A stretch of 64,000 bases of DNA from Anastatus disparis (GCA_017163975.1 JAFFSR010000237.1:1178001-1242000), one strand, 5' to 3'; positions 35,121-46,700 are shown, counted from the stretch's first letter. Numbers and translations: made by a program. The notes: generated by a model from the sequence alone, not told the origin.

Positions 35121-38100
35121 ATGATTGCAAATGATAATGATAACGACTGTGGTAAACAGGCGGGAGGAGGATTTAGTACATTTAAAGAAAATGATGAGAT
35201 TAATCATCTTATTCAACAACTTTGCACACCAAATTTACCATCAAGAATCATGGAAAATAATCATGATCGTTTTTGTTTCATTTTAAAACAATATCAGGAT
35301 CAGCCTCAATTATTGGATCCTTATTTAGAAGATTTTTTAAGTCCTTTGATACAATTTATAAGAGATAAATCTGAATTTGATAATTTAAAGCATTATGTCT
35401 TTAAATATATATACATTATAATGAGTGTTAAGACTTACAAGAAAATTGCTATTTATTTACCGCACGAAGTTACAGATTTTAATCCAGTTTTAGAAATGTT
35501 AGAAAAACAAGATTTGGATGACAAAGAAAATTGGCAAACTCGTTACGTACTATTAATATGGCTATCGATTATATCTAAAATTCCATTTGCTTTATCACGT
35601 TTGGAAACTAGTGATCCTTCTGGTGAAAATTCAAAACGAACAATTACAACTAGAGTTATTCAAATTTGTAAAAAATATTGTGCTTCTAAGGATTCTTGTT
35701 CTGATGCAGCAATATTTTTAGTCGCCAACTTTTTAACTAGATTTGACGTTAAGGAACATTATTTAAAAGATATGATAATGTGGTCCTTAAACCAAATGGA
35801 TAATGATCTTTTAAATCATAGACCACTAGCAGTTATTGCATCTCTTCTTCAACACAGTTGTAGAGATGATGTTACACCTTATGCTCAACAGATTCTTGAA
35901 AAAATCACAGAAAATAAATTAGATGAAAGTTTTGCTGATCTTGTTAGAAAATTTTCAATGAAAATTATTCAACGAATAGGTATATGTTTGTTAAAAATGA
36001 ATATTACACCATGGCGTTATAAAAAAGCATCTAGAACTATAATTTTATCATCAAATACAACTGAAATCAATAGTGCTGAACCTATAGAGATTGACAATGA
36101 ATTTTCAATAGCTGAGAATGACGATCATGAAATTCCACCAATTATGGAAGATATTCTTGAACATCTTATTAGAGGATTACAAGATAAATCAATAATTATT
36201 CGATGGTCTGCTGCAAAAGGAATTGGAAGAATAACAGCTCGATTACCAATTGATTTAGCAGATGAGGTTCTTGGCTCTATTCTCAATTTATTCTCAACAC
36301 GTGAATCTGAAACAGCCTGGCATGGAGGATGTTTAGCTTTGGCAGAACTAGGAAGAAGAGGTTTACTTTTACCTTATCGATTGAAAGATATTATTCCTTT
36401 AGTTATCCAAGCTTTGGTATTTGATGAACCAAGAGCATATGGACCTGTTGGTTCTATTATAAGAGATGCTGCTTGTTTTGTTTGCTGGTCGTTTGCAAGA
36501 GCTTTTGAGCCACATATTTTTGAACCTCATGTTAAAGAAATCGCTACAGCTCTTTTAATAGTAACTTGTTTTGACAGAGAAATCAATTGTCGTAGAGCAG
36601 GCTCTGCGGCATTTCAAGAAAATGTTGGTAGACAAGGTAATTTTCCTCATGGTATTGATATAATTGCCAAAGCTGATTATTTTGAAGTAGGTGCTCGAAG
36701 TGTTGCTTATCTTCAAGTCAGTGTACATGTAGCAAAGTTCGAAGGTTATTTTAAACCATTAGTTGATCATCTTGTCAAAAGAAAAATTACTCATTGGGAT
36801 ATAGCCATACGAAAACTTGCGTCACAAGCTTTACATAACTTAACAGAACTTGATACAACATACATGATTAAAGAGGTGCTTCCAACATTATTAGATTACA
36901 TTAATTCAATCGATTTATTTGTACGTCATGGTGCTATACTTGCTATTGCCGAAATTCTTGTTGCATTACATAAAACACTTGCTACTGACATAAGTAATAT
37001 CATTGATAAAGATACTTTATCTAAAATTCAAAATATTGTATCTTCATGTCAAAGTCGAGGTCAGTTGAGAGGACTTGGAGGAGAAATTATAAAACAAGCA
37101 TGCGTGATACTCATTAAAAAATTTGCTTTAGTACATTGTCACATAAATATAGAAAATATTTTAAACAACTGGCAAAGTTTATTAGAAGATTGTTTAAGTA
37201 ACGATGTATCTACAGTTAGAGAAGTGTCTGCAATAGCCCATACTGCATTTTTTGCTGAATATTATTTTACTTGGAGTTTAGAAGATAGACATATTGTCAT
37301 CAATCGATATCTTGATAACTTAGTAAGTACTAATCAAATTCATAGAATTGGTTTTGCACAAGCTATTGGTTATTTTCCAGAACCTGTATTAAGAGAAAAA
37401 GGCGAAGATATATTTAAAAAGCTTATGCAGTGTTGTTGTATTACCAAGGGTACATCATTATGGGCTGAAAGTAGAAAAGAAGCTATGAACTCTTTGAGGA
37501 TAATATGTGAAACTTTAGGATTGACACACTCAGAACAGTGGAAACCTTTTGTAAATGAAATGTACCAAAGTATGTTCAATGGACTTTCAGAATATACAAC
37601 TGATAGTCGTGGTGATATTGGTTCATGGGTGAGAGAGGCCTCTATTTCTGGAATATTAACATTGACAAATTTAGTTTATAGTGCTGGATACTCTTCTATG
37701 TTGAACAAAGAATTGATGACAAAAATTGTTGGAGGTATAGCTCAACAAGCAGTTGAGAGAATAGATAGAACCAGAGCTAAAGCAGGAAATGCATTTAATG
37801 CTTTGATTTTTAGTAATTTACCTAATATTCCACATCATGAAGAACTAAAAGTATTATTTTCAAATAATGATAGTGGAAAATTTATAGACTGGAAATCAGA
37901 GAGTGAAACGTTTCCACTGTTTATTCAAATGCTATCTTTTCCACCTTATGTTGAACATCTCTTAAAAGGTATCATCTTCAGTGTTGGTGGTTTATCTGAA
38001 TCTTTAGTAAAACATTCCAGTATATCATTATTTACATATCTACAACAGTTGGACTTAAAAACTTTGACAACACTTTGTCAAGAGATTTGTAATATATTTG

Positions 38101-38588
38101 AAAATAGTCATGGAGATGATCGTATGATCTCAGCAGCATTGGTCTTTCTTGATCGTGTTTTTAGCTCAGGTTGCATACAGAGTGTCCTTGATGATCCTGA
38201 AAACGAAGTACCTCGACGTATTTTAGCCCTCCTTAAAAAAGAAAGCAAATGCATTAATGCAACTCAAACACAACTTAACAGTGTGAAGCTATTTTGTCAT
38301 TTACTGCAGGTACATGGTCCTGTGAGCAAAAGTGCCTTTTCACAATTAAGCATATACTTATGTCACAAATTCAAATTTGTGAGGAAAGCCACATCTTCTC
38401 GTCTTTATGAATCACTTACTCTATATGGTGATGAAATGGATATAAGCGAAAAGGATTTATCTGTTCTATTGACTCAGCTAAATACAGTTGATTGGGAAAA
38501 ACCTGTTGAAGAATTGAGACCTATTAGAAATCAGTTATGTGAAATTATGAAATGTCCTGTGCCAGTCATAAGACCGAAAGCTCAATAA
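35121..38588 (+). CDS. TBCD: Tubulin-folding cofactor D
   Basis: Cofactor D binds beta-tubulin and, with cofactors E and C and the GTPase ARL2, assembles and recycles alpha/beta-tubulin dimers in the cytosol. One uninterrupted frame encodes 1,155 residues, close to the family's usual length. The protein is an alpha-helical HEAT/ARM-repeat solenoid. The most diagnostic stretch is residues about 448-525, with RDAACFVCWSFARAFEP, FDREINCRRA, AFQENVGRQGNFPHGID and ADYFEVG. The C-terminal cofactor-D domain (about 880-1,060) includes GDIGSWVREA further upstream at its border and GGLSESLVKHSS within it. The start MIANDNDND is the first ATG of the frame and has a CACA context. No intron is present, unlike the multi-exon vertebrate gene. 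The frame is intact and its AT-rich codon use matches the neighbours, so it looks functional. Confidence 0.97.
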   Translation: MIANDNDNDCGKQAGGGFSTFKENDEINHLIQQLCTPNLPSRIMENNHDRFCFILKQYQDQPQLLDPYLEDFLSPLIQFIRDKSEFDNLKHYVFKYIYIIMSVKTYKKIAIYLPHEVTDFNPVLEMLEKQDLDDKENWQTRYVLLIWLSIISKIPFALSRLETSDPSGENSKRTITTRVIQICKKYCASKDSCSDAAIFLVANFLTRFDVKEHYLKDMIMWSLNQMDNDLLNHRPLAVIASLLQHSCRDDVTPYAQQILEKITENKLDESFADLVRKFSMKIIQRIGICLLKMNITPWRYKKASRTIILSSNTTEINSAEPIEIDNEFSIAENDDHEIPPIMEDILEHLIRGLQDKSIIIRWSAAKGIGRITARLPIDLADEVLGSILNLFSTRESETAWHGGCLALAELGRRGLLLPYRLKDIIPLVIQALVFDEPRAYGPVGSIIRDAACFVCWSFARAFEPHIFEPHVKEIATALLIVTCFDREINCRRAGSAAFQENVGRQGNFPHGIDIIAKADYFEVGARSVAYLQVSVHVAKFEGYFKPLVDHLVKRKITHWDIAIRKLASQALHNLTELDTTYMIKEVLPTLLDYINSIDLFVRHGAILAIAEILVALHKTLATDISNIIDKDTLSKIQNIVSSCQSRGQLRGLGGEIIKQACVILIKKFALVHCHINIENILNNWQSLLEDCLSNDVSTVREVSAIAHTAFFAEYYFTWSLEDRHIVINRYLDNLVSTNQIHRIGFAQAIGYFPEPVLREKGEDIFKKLMQCCCITKGTSLWAESRKEAMNSLRIICETLGLTHSEQWKPFVNEMYQSMFNGLSEYTTDSRGDIGSWVREASISGILTLTNLVYSAGYSSMLNKELMTKIVGGIAQQAVERIDRTRAKAGNAFNALIFSNLPNIPHHEELKVLFSNNDSGKFIDWKSESETFPLFIQMLSFPPYVEHLLKGIIFSVGGLSESLVKHSSISLFTYLQQLDLKTLTTLCQEICNIFENSHGDDRMISAALVFLDRVFSSGCIQSVLDDPENEVPRRILALLKKESKCINATQTQLNSVKLFCHLLQVHGPVSKSAFSQLSIYLCHKFKFVRKATSSRLYESLTLYGDEMDISEKDLSVLLTQLNTVDWEKPVEELRPIRNQLCEIMKCPVPVIRPKAQ

Positions 38589-38734
38589 GATAAATCATTA
38601 AATGTTTTTTGATACTTTGCTTTGCTCAAAACAATGCATATTATTAAATAACGCTAATAATCATTATTATAATTGTAAGTTATTCAATTCTAAACTTAAC
38701 ATTAGTTAATATTTATACATATATATTCAATTAA

Positions 38735-38740
38735 AATAAA
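38735..38740 (+). terminator. Candidate TBCD polyadenylation signal
   Basis: AATAAA about 147 bases past the TBCD stop, followed by a T-rich stretch (TTTTTATTATTTC). Plausible given the short spacing to the convergent PPIL1 gene. Confidence 0.45.
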
Positions 38741-38974
38741 TTTTTATTATTTCAGAGAGTAAATTTTTACGTTTTAACAAAATTTTGGAATCTATTTAAA
38801 AAAAATTAAGATAATTAAATACGATTATTAATAAACACTGATAATTTTGGAAAGGTATACTAAAAATTTAATTTTAAGGACGTTTATTTTAAAGTTATAC
38901 TCAATTTTAACAAGATTTGAAGAATTGATTTATTTAATAAAGTGAGAAAGACTGCGCAAAACTCAAACTTTTTA

Positions 38975-39085
38975 GAAAAAAAATTTATTGTAAGAGAAAC
39001 TTAATTGTATAGATCTGTAAGATATTTTTTATAACGCTTTTAAAACTATAAGATTGATACACCTTTTTATTATTAAAAATATAAA
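38975..39085 (+). repeat. SINE-associated 3' module, partial copy
   Basis: Reads TTATTGTAAGAG.., TGTAAGATATTTTTTATAA, CGCTTTTAAAACTATAAGAT and GATACACC, matching the distal part of the module at 28,500-28,617. No SINE head adjoins it, so it is either a remnant or evidence that the module moves independently. Confidence 0.55.
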
Positions 39086-39655
39086 AGTTTTTTTTACACA
39101 AGTTTTTTAGTTTCTTATATGTCTTATAAAATCAAGATAAAGTTTTTTATATTTACATCTTTTATTTTCAATGTGGATTTGAATAACATACTAAATTATG
39201 AAAAAATACAATCTATTTGAATATTACATGCTTTTTAAAAATCAAGAAATAAAAATTGATCCATAAATATTTGGATTTATAAATTTTTTGTTTTAAATAA
39301 TGTAAAAGCGAAAATTGTCAATTTAATGTTTAAAAAATAAATTGTATGAATCGTAGATGATGAATTAATACTTTTGAAGAAAAATAATTAAATGAAATAT
39401 TATTGCATGATTTTGCTTAAATGCACAAAAATATGCTTGATTGTAAGCATTTGTCAGTAGATATGTATATTTAAAGAAATATATTAACTTGTTATCTTTT
39501 AAATATTAATATTGAAAAATACAAAAAAAATTTTGCTTTTTAATGATTTCATATTATTTGTTTTTTATTATTATTTATATGAACTAAGTTATGTATAAGT
39601 TGCAAGAAATTAAAAGATTTCAAATTATATATAAAAATAATAAGAAGTTGATTGA

Positions 39656-39661
39656 TTTATT
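39656..39661 (-). terminator. Candidate PPIL1 polyadenylation signal
   Basis: The minus strand reads AATAAA about 33 bases past the PPIL1 stop codon. It is the nearest canonical signal. TBCD and PPIL1 converge here with about 1.1 kb between stop codons. Confidence 0.4.
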
Positions 39662-39693
39662 AAAATTATAACCTATGATACAAAATAAAAATT

Positions 39694-40884
39694 TTACATA
39701 TTTTTAATTGATGCTTTTACTATTTTCACATCATCAATTGGTCTATCATTTTTATCTGTTTCTACAAGTCCTATCCTCTTGACTATTGTCATTCCTGTAT
39801 GAACTCTTCCTGTATATGAAAAAATTACAATGCTATTTATTTTTATTTTTATATTTTAATATTATAAATATAGTTTATAAATTACCAAAAATTGCATGCT
39901 TTCCATCGAGCCATTGTGTGGGTGCCAAAGTGATAAAAAATTGTGAACCATTTGTGTCAGGTCCAGAATTAGCCATTGACAATATTCCAGCACCTTTAGA
40001 AAAAAGTTTTGTTAATTCAATAAAAAATAATTATTTACCACTATTAATACTACTAATTATATTTCTTTTTAAATTATTCATTATAACCTAATAATTATTT
40101 AAATGATTCAGGATAATTTTTTAGTCATAAAACTTTTTAATACTTATGATATATGAATCGGTTACTCTTAAAATCTCAGTCACTTTTTTTTATTGTAAAT
40201 TTTGTTTTACATAATAATTTAGAGATTCAAGCTTAGATACACCATTATAAATAGTTATATGTACTTCTTCCGCAAAATCTTGAGTCATGTATTAATTTTC
40301 AGCAAAAAAACATTTTATAAATACATCATAATTTATGAATTTTTTTTTCTCAAATTTTTCAATTCTTGACTTATGAGGTTTCAAAAATAACCAATTCATT
40401 TATAAATTTTTTTTTATTACTAATATTTTCAATGATAAAAAATTTAAATAAAAAGATATATTGTAATGATATGTGCGAATTACCTGTATGTTTTAAATCA
40501 TCATGAATTTCATCATCAAAACATTCTCCATAAATAGATGCTCCTCCTTTTCCCGTTCCTGTTGGATCTCCACCCTGGATCATAAAATCTCTGATTATCC
40601 TATGAAATTTTGTACTATTATAATATCCTCTTCTGGCTAATTCCGCAAAGTTTCTACAGGTTATTGGAGCATGTTTCCAGTAAAGTTCAATAACTATTTC
40701 ACCCATTCTGAAATATTAAAACAAAATTTGAATATCTACAAAACAATAGTTATTTAGTAGGTTAAAATTAATAACCATAAGTTTATTTTATATTGATTTG
40801 TTCTTACGTCGTTTCAATAGACACAAATGGTGGTTGCCAATGTTTATCAGGTATTCCTGATGCATTTGATGTCGTAACTGCCAT
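39694..40884 (-). CDS. PPIL1: Peptidyl-prolyl cis-trans isomerase-like 1 (spliceosomal cyclophilin)
   Basis: A cyclophilin of the spliceosome that binds SKIP/SNW1 and isomerises Xaa-Pro bonds in the nucleus. Four minus-strand exons: 40,884-40,808, 40,707-40,484, 39,993-39,886 and 39,809-39,694, giving 174 residues with matching phases. Diagnostic stretches are [105 protein letters not shown] and the C-terminal [11 protein letters not shown]. The catalytic residues corresponding to CypA Arg55, Phe60, Gln63, Phe113, Trp121 and His126 are all present, so the enzyme should be active and cyclosporin-sensitive. I chose the ATG at 40,884 ([10 protein letters not shown]); an in-frame ATG ten codons upstream (MVYRKQEFDK) is possible but can also be read as a splice acceptor for a leader exon. 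Confidence 0.96.
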
Positions 40885-41723
40885 TTTATCAAACTCTTGT
40901 TTTCTATAAACCATGACAAATATATTTATTATTTTTTATTAAATTTAATACAATTTTTATAAGTTGATAGATATGATTGTTGTAAAAAAATATAAAAACA
41001 AATGAATTACAATTGGTTTTATTGTTGTAAAGTAAATAAACATACTCATTGTATTTGGATATATAAATAATTAGATAGTAATATTCTTTTAGTGATAATA
41101 GTGAATTTTTAAGTAAATTTTAAAATATTTAATAAAAACTTTAATGTTATTGTTTGGAGAAAATAATTATGAACATAAATTAAATTTACAAGGTATATAA
41201 ACTAAATTTAATTTTATAAATTTTTGTAAAATTATTAAAATTATTAAATTAATATAAATGAAACCATATTACTTATTTATAATTATATTTTTCAATTCTA
41301 CTACTCACCGATAATGTGAGCATTATACTTCAGATTACAATTTTTTGAAGGTTATATTTTCACAAACGCCACCAAAATAATTAGCATGATGTCAAGAATA
41401 CAGTCTGTTACCTTACCTCGCACGGCCAATCGTCAGCCTTATCAGAACAACGTCATATTGAAAAATCAACCAATAATATTGATGCGCGAAAGTTTGTGTA
41501 TTCAAAAGTCTAATTAAATTTGCTGACAATTAAAAAAATATTGGATCAAAATTTTTAGTATAAAATTAATTTTTTAATCTACAGACAATGAATAAATTTA
41601 ATATCGAAAAGAAATAAATTATTATTAGATTAGATTTTAAATTATTTTTTAAAATCACCATTTTAGATATTAAAAATATTTAGTCACAGATTATTAAAAA
41701 TAATTTGAAATAGTATATTATTC

Positions 41724-41822
41724 ACCTAGGGAGTAAAAACGAAAAATGTCTGAAATCGTATGTAAATTGTCACCCATGACAAACATACGATTTAAGGCAT
41801 TTTTCATTTACTCCCGTGGTGA
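41724..41822. repeat. Long hairpin 1 of a twin foldback
   Basis: Outer arms GGGAGTAAA and TTTACTCCC continue through GAAAAATG and AAATCGTATGT to the inverse ACATACGATTT and CATTTTTC, with a short loop near CACCCATG. Mismatches are few and scattered. It directly adjoins a second hairpin at 41,830. The open frame across both is a by-product. Confidence 0.85.
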
Positions 41823-41829
41823 TATACGA

Positions 41830-41912
41830 TTTTACACAGGCAGCGTACAGTGGGTACTTTACTTTTCACTGGGAGGGAGTAAAGTACTCACTGTACGCGC
41901 CCTGTGTAAAAA
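41830..41912. repeat. Long hairpin 2 of a twin foldback
   Basis: The arms run TTTTACACAGG, then GCGTACAGTG and GTACTTTACT, and return as AGTAAAGTAC, CACTGTACGC and CCTGTGTAAAA. About 33 paired bases with one or two small bulges and a loop of about 14 bases give a stem of pre-miRNA size. Its composition is more GC-rich than the flanks. Confidence 0.85.
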
Positions 41913-42367
41913 AATTTATTTTTACACTTTTTCATTGAAAGAAATAATTTTATATCTTAAACAAGTTTAAAATTTTTATTTTGTTTAACAAATTTAGCAG
42001 TAATTCTAATTTGTAAGATTCGTTATATTCTACTCCAAATTAGTCCAATTTCAAAAACTATATTTTACGTTTTGAAAAGAAAAATTTTATTATAAAAGTA
42101 TTCAATTCTCAATTTTAAAATAAAAAAAAGCATTGCCATATGTTATGTAGATCGGTAATTGTTGACACTCTTTTGGCCATATATTTAAATATTTCAAAAT
42201 CGATTTTTAAGGTGTGAAAAATTTCTTTGATTTTATTTTTATCGCGTATATTTAGAATCTTTTTATGTATTACAATAATTGTACAAAAAACTTGTAAACT
42301 ATAATAATATCATAAAAAAAAATTATTTTTTTACGCAAAAATGATTATTACTGTATTAAATCTTTAA

Positions 42368-42642
42368 ATTCAAATTATTTTGTACACAAGCTACTCTAAG
42401 TATAAATTTTTTTTTTATTTAACAAAAACAAAAAATTAAAAAATTAAGAAAAATATTATTATAAAATAAATAAATTGATTCAACTCGAAATTCAGTTGAA
42501 CCTATGTTTCAACTGAATTTCGAGTTGAATCAATTTATTTTTTTTATAATAATATTTTTCTTAATTTTTTAATTTTTTGTTTTTGTTAAATAAAAAAAAA
42601 AATTTATACTTAGAGTAGCTTGTGGACAGACTAATTTGAATT
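42368..42642. repeat. Near-perfect palindrome with arms of about 133 bp
   Basis: The left arm (42,368-42,500) and right arm (42,508-42,642) are inverted copies around a 7-base centre. The inner 24 bases (GATTCAACTCGAAATTCAG side) match exactly, and the only differences I see are in A/T tract lengths and a few outer bases. Near-identity of arms suggests a young foldback element or ongoing arm conversion. No open frame. Confidence 0.92.
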
Positions 42643-42660
42643 CATAAATTTTTTTCTTTT

Positions 42661-42855
42661 ATTTTATTTAACGTCGCTGTATTTCTACTATCATTGCGTT
42701 AATTAGCGACGGAGGTTTCTCAGCGAGTTTGTGAAGAAAGCACATGTAAAGTACAGTGGTGCTTGTATCAATAAGCCGCCGAGAGCGGGATTCGAACTCA
42801 GAACCTCGAGATTACGAATCCAATGCTCTATCAAGTAAGCCACTGAAGACCTCAA
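42661..42855 (-). mobile_element. tRNA-derived SINE, near full length, minus orientation
   Basis: The minus strand reads GAGGTCTTCAGTGGCTTACT, TTCGTAATCTCGAGG, B-box GAGTTCGAATCCCGC, ACAAGCACCACTGTAC, the tail stem CGTCGCT..AGCGACG and terminal TTAAATAAAAT. It begins about 18 bp from the palindrome at 42,368-42,642. Confidence 0.93.
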
Positions 42856-43228
42856 CTTTTCATTTAGAAAATACTTGAATTATACCAAACGCTTTTTCTT
42901 GACTTGAATTGTCTTTTTTTTTTCTAAAGTAAGAAGAACTGTAAATTATGATTAATATTTACAATGAACTTAAAAAATAGTGCACTTTATTTTCATTAAA
43001 ACTTAATAGTGTACGGACAAACTTAAATTCAATAAAATATCACTTAACATATAAGCTTATGATTGCGAAAACAAAAGTGAATGCCAAATTTGGTTTTACA
43101 AATTAATAATATAAATCAATATTCTATTAATGTTCCTTTAATATTACAAAGTTATCAGCAAACTAAAACTTTTACTTGACTGAAAAGATTTCTGATCATG
43201 TTTTACCTAGTAGCACGTATACTTCCTT

Positions 43229-43624
43229 TATGTCCTCGTAGGCCGTATTCGTGTCAGTATGTAAAGAGCATGCTAAATTTGTATTGGCATCGCATATGTC
43301 TCAGACACGCTCCTCGACTCTTTACAAGCTTTATATGTCCTCCTGAGACATATTGAGACTCAATATGTCTCAGGAGAAATCAATATGACATCGCCGATCC
43401 TACTATGTTTTGTTCAATGTGTCAAAGAGCAATCATATTGAACGTAGGTTAGTGAAAAAAAATGACTCGCGCTTCGACAGCAGCTATACTCATTACAAAA
43501 TGTCAATCTAAGAAACAAAAGAAAAAATCAATAGAATTAAAATTTAATTTTCAAATTATTGGAAAAAACATTAATATTTTCAACTAATAAGTTATAGTTC
43601 CTCATACGGCCTACTTCGGACATA
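43229..43624. repeat. Foldback region with inner perfect hairpin
   Basis: The left end TATGTCCTCGTAGGCCGTAT (43,229-43,248) recurs inverted at 43,604-43,624 with few differences. Inside it, 43,341-43,375 is a perfect hairpin: TCCTGAGACATATTG, loop AGACT, CAATATGTCTCAGGA. It directly abuts another foldback whose ends are related in sequence. Confidence 0.7.
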
Positions 43625-43632
43625 AAATCATC

Positions 43633-43785
43633 TATGTCCTTTGGCCGTTTATTCAGGTGGAATCTGAATCTCGAACAATGTTTGCCGCTTGAGCAGAAAT
43701 CTAGGCGCTTCGCGCGCCTCGGCAATTTCACTCAGCAAACCTTGTCCTCGATTCATATTCCACCTGAATACGGCCAAAGGACATA
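43633..43785. repeat. Foldback hairpin of about 153 bp
   Basis: The outer arms TATGTCCTTTGGCCG and CGGCCAAAGGACATA continue through TTCAGGTGGAAT and its inverse. The inner arms meet at a GC-rich tip with GGCGCTTCGCGCGCC. The end sequence resembles that of the neighbouring 43,229 element, so both probably belong to one family. Small open frames on both strands here are by-products of the inverted symmetry. Confidence 0.8.
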
Positions 43786-43799
43786 TATAACTAATAGGA

Positions 43800-46700
43800 G
43801 CTTTCGAAAAGTTGATTAAGATTTGTTAGATGTTTGAAAAACTTGCAGACAACTGCTTCTGAGTGAAAAGTAATTCATTTAATAATTCATTTCTTGATTA
43901 ATATTTTAAAGTATTTTTATACTTAAAAGGTGTATTATGTGAAATTTCGGACAAAAATGTGTCCCGTTTTTATGAATTTCACATTTTATTTTTTTTTACA
44001 TAGCTGCATTTGTACTAACATTGCATTATTCAAAAAGTTTATTGATGCAAAACAAATTCTTTTTCATAAATAAAAATTTATTAAAAAATTATTTAATGAT
44101 AGAAAAAAAGCTTTTTATTTGAAAAATTAAATATTAGAAAATTTGTATATATTTAACATTTTTATGAAGAACAAATACTTTAATAAATTCGGTAATATCT
44201 ATCATCTATGTAATATCAAATCAACATGACAAAATATGTAGATTTTATAAGAATTGAATTTTCATTAAGCCAATGTTTTTTTATTGAAATCAACAGGTTA
44301 TTGTTTTCTTATTTCTTTTATTAAATTAAGCAGTTTATATCTATTTTATCCATAACTCTATAAAGTTCCAAAAGTTTCAAAGTTCATGTTTAAGGAATAA
44401 TGAAAATAATATTATTTCCATAACTTTCAATACAAATAATGAAAAAAATAAAATGCGCAAATATACATTACACATAATTCGTTAAAAAAGTATTTATAAT
44501 TTGTATATCAAGTACCATATTACGAAGTCATTTGTGGTAAGAAATGAAATATCAGTGGTCAATTTAAACTTATTATAGTAATACATTTCACTAACGTCAG
44601 TCCGAATAATTAATTTAATAATCAATGAAAATCCATCATTGATTTGAAATAAAAAGAAAAAAAAATTAAAAACTTGAAAACAAAATTATTATTCCAGTAT
44701 ACGTTTACGTGCAATCGATAATTGATAGTTAAAAAGAATTATCCGCAAGATTATTTTTTAATTCTTGCGAAAAAAAAAATTTAATTTTTCACTACAAAAT
44801 TATGCCCTTGTAAACTACGTGTCATTTTTATCACTATATAACTTATATGCCAAGACGTAATAGCAATTATGAAACATTGATTATATATAGCAAGCTGATG
44901 ATTGCATAAATTTATGTAAATATTAATTTTATTTCAATACGCTTAAATATATCGATAAATTTATGGGCTTTTTCTTATAAATAGTCTAATTTTTTTTTCT
45001 CCTATAAACAGAAATGTTAATTTTTAATTGTTTTCAGTGTTTGCGATTTGATTTTCTCGAATTATTTACATTTTATTAATAAGCGTTTTGTGATTATCTG
45101 ATTGAGCGTAATGAATAGTAACCGTATTATTCAAATAGATTTTCTTGTTTGTTTCTATTTAAATAAATGTTAATATTAAAAACTTTTTTTTTCGAAAATT
45201 TAAATCGTTTAGATCAATTAAAATATTTATGGATGGATACTTATGTATTTTGATTGTAATTTTTTATTAAATTAATGCAAATTCGATTGAATTAATGAAA
45301 AAATTGAAGTTTCTAGTATAGTTTTCTGGAAACTTCAAGACTCGTTTTTGAAAATCTTTTTTTCTTCAAAATTAGTAACACGAATTAAAAATATACTTTT
45401 TTACCGTTTTCTTGTATGTTTATTTTTTTTCTTTTTTTTCATGATTTCATAACATTTACAAGTTTAATTAGTTGAAAAATAGGATCTTATACGTGTTTTA
45501 ACTATCTAATAATGATGCTTATTATGAAATTTTTTAAATTCTTGTATTTTTATTTTAACTTTGTTTAATTACCTTTGATTATCTTTCGATGATTAAAAAA
45601 TTAATCAATCTGTACTTTTTTTCATTTGAACATATGTATATTTTTCATATGTATATATATGAATTTAAACTTATGAATGAATTTGCAATTTTGCAATCAT
45701 ACGTAAAATTAGTATTTGAGATAACTATTACCGTAATCATTCATATAATTACCATTTGCTATAAATTTTAACATAAGCAAATAATATTTCTGATCTACAT
45801 GTGCAGATTTTTTCAGTCAAAAAAATAAGTCGTTATTAAAAGAATTAAAACTAAATTAAAAAGAAGAAGATAAAAATAATTATTGTGTTGCAGGTAACGT
45901 CAAAAGTATTTCATCAATAATGTTTTTGTTGACTAATCACATCCTTTTTTCCAGTTTTAAAATTCTAAACAATAAGAACAACGTAATTATATTTTTTAAT
46001 TTGATAAAATAAATATATCAAGAAATAAACAATACTTGTTGATAATTAAAGTTACATTTCAATTATACGTAACGACCGCTTGGCAGTTATAAATATAAAA
46101 TTAATATATATATTGTTCAATTCTTTTTATTTTTGTAATTCATTAACTTGTTCAATTCTATATTTTTTTTTTAATTTTTCAATATTTATCATTTGACATT
46201 TACTATCGATAAATATATTTACTGTTTACGTGATTCTATTCCAAATAACATTAATTGACTTATTGATAGATTTTTTCTTATAGTTTTATAACAAATATTT
46301 ATTGTTCTCATCATTGTGCATCGAATTAAAGCCTATAAAGTTTAATAAATTCAAAATTTTAATTATAAAAAGTACTTCTTTAATGCGATATTTTTAACAT
46401 AAAAATTCAGTGAATTTTTTGCGTAAATATTTCATGATTGGATCCTTTTTTAGGTGAGAAAAACATTACTAACAAAGCTATGTTTGTCATAATATTATCA
46501 CTACAAACCAAATTAAAATACGCAGTCTGGAACTACTTTGTATTTACAATACGACTTTCAGGATGGTAAAATGTCGATGCGTTGTTCATAGCAATTTTAA
46601 ATACACACATACATCTATTGTATTGCATACAAACTTTGTTTTAAACATATATTTTAACAATTATGATGATTGTATCAGTAAGTAACTAAACACCAGTGGA

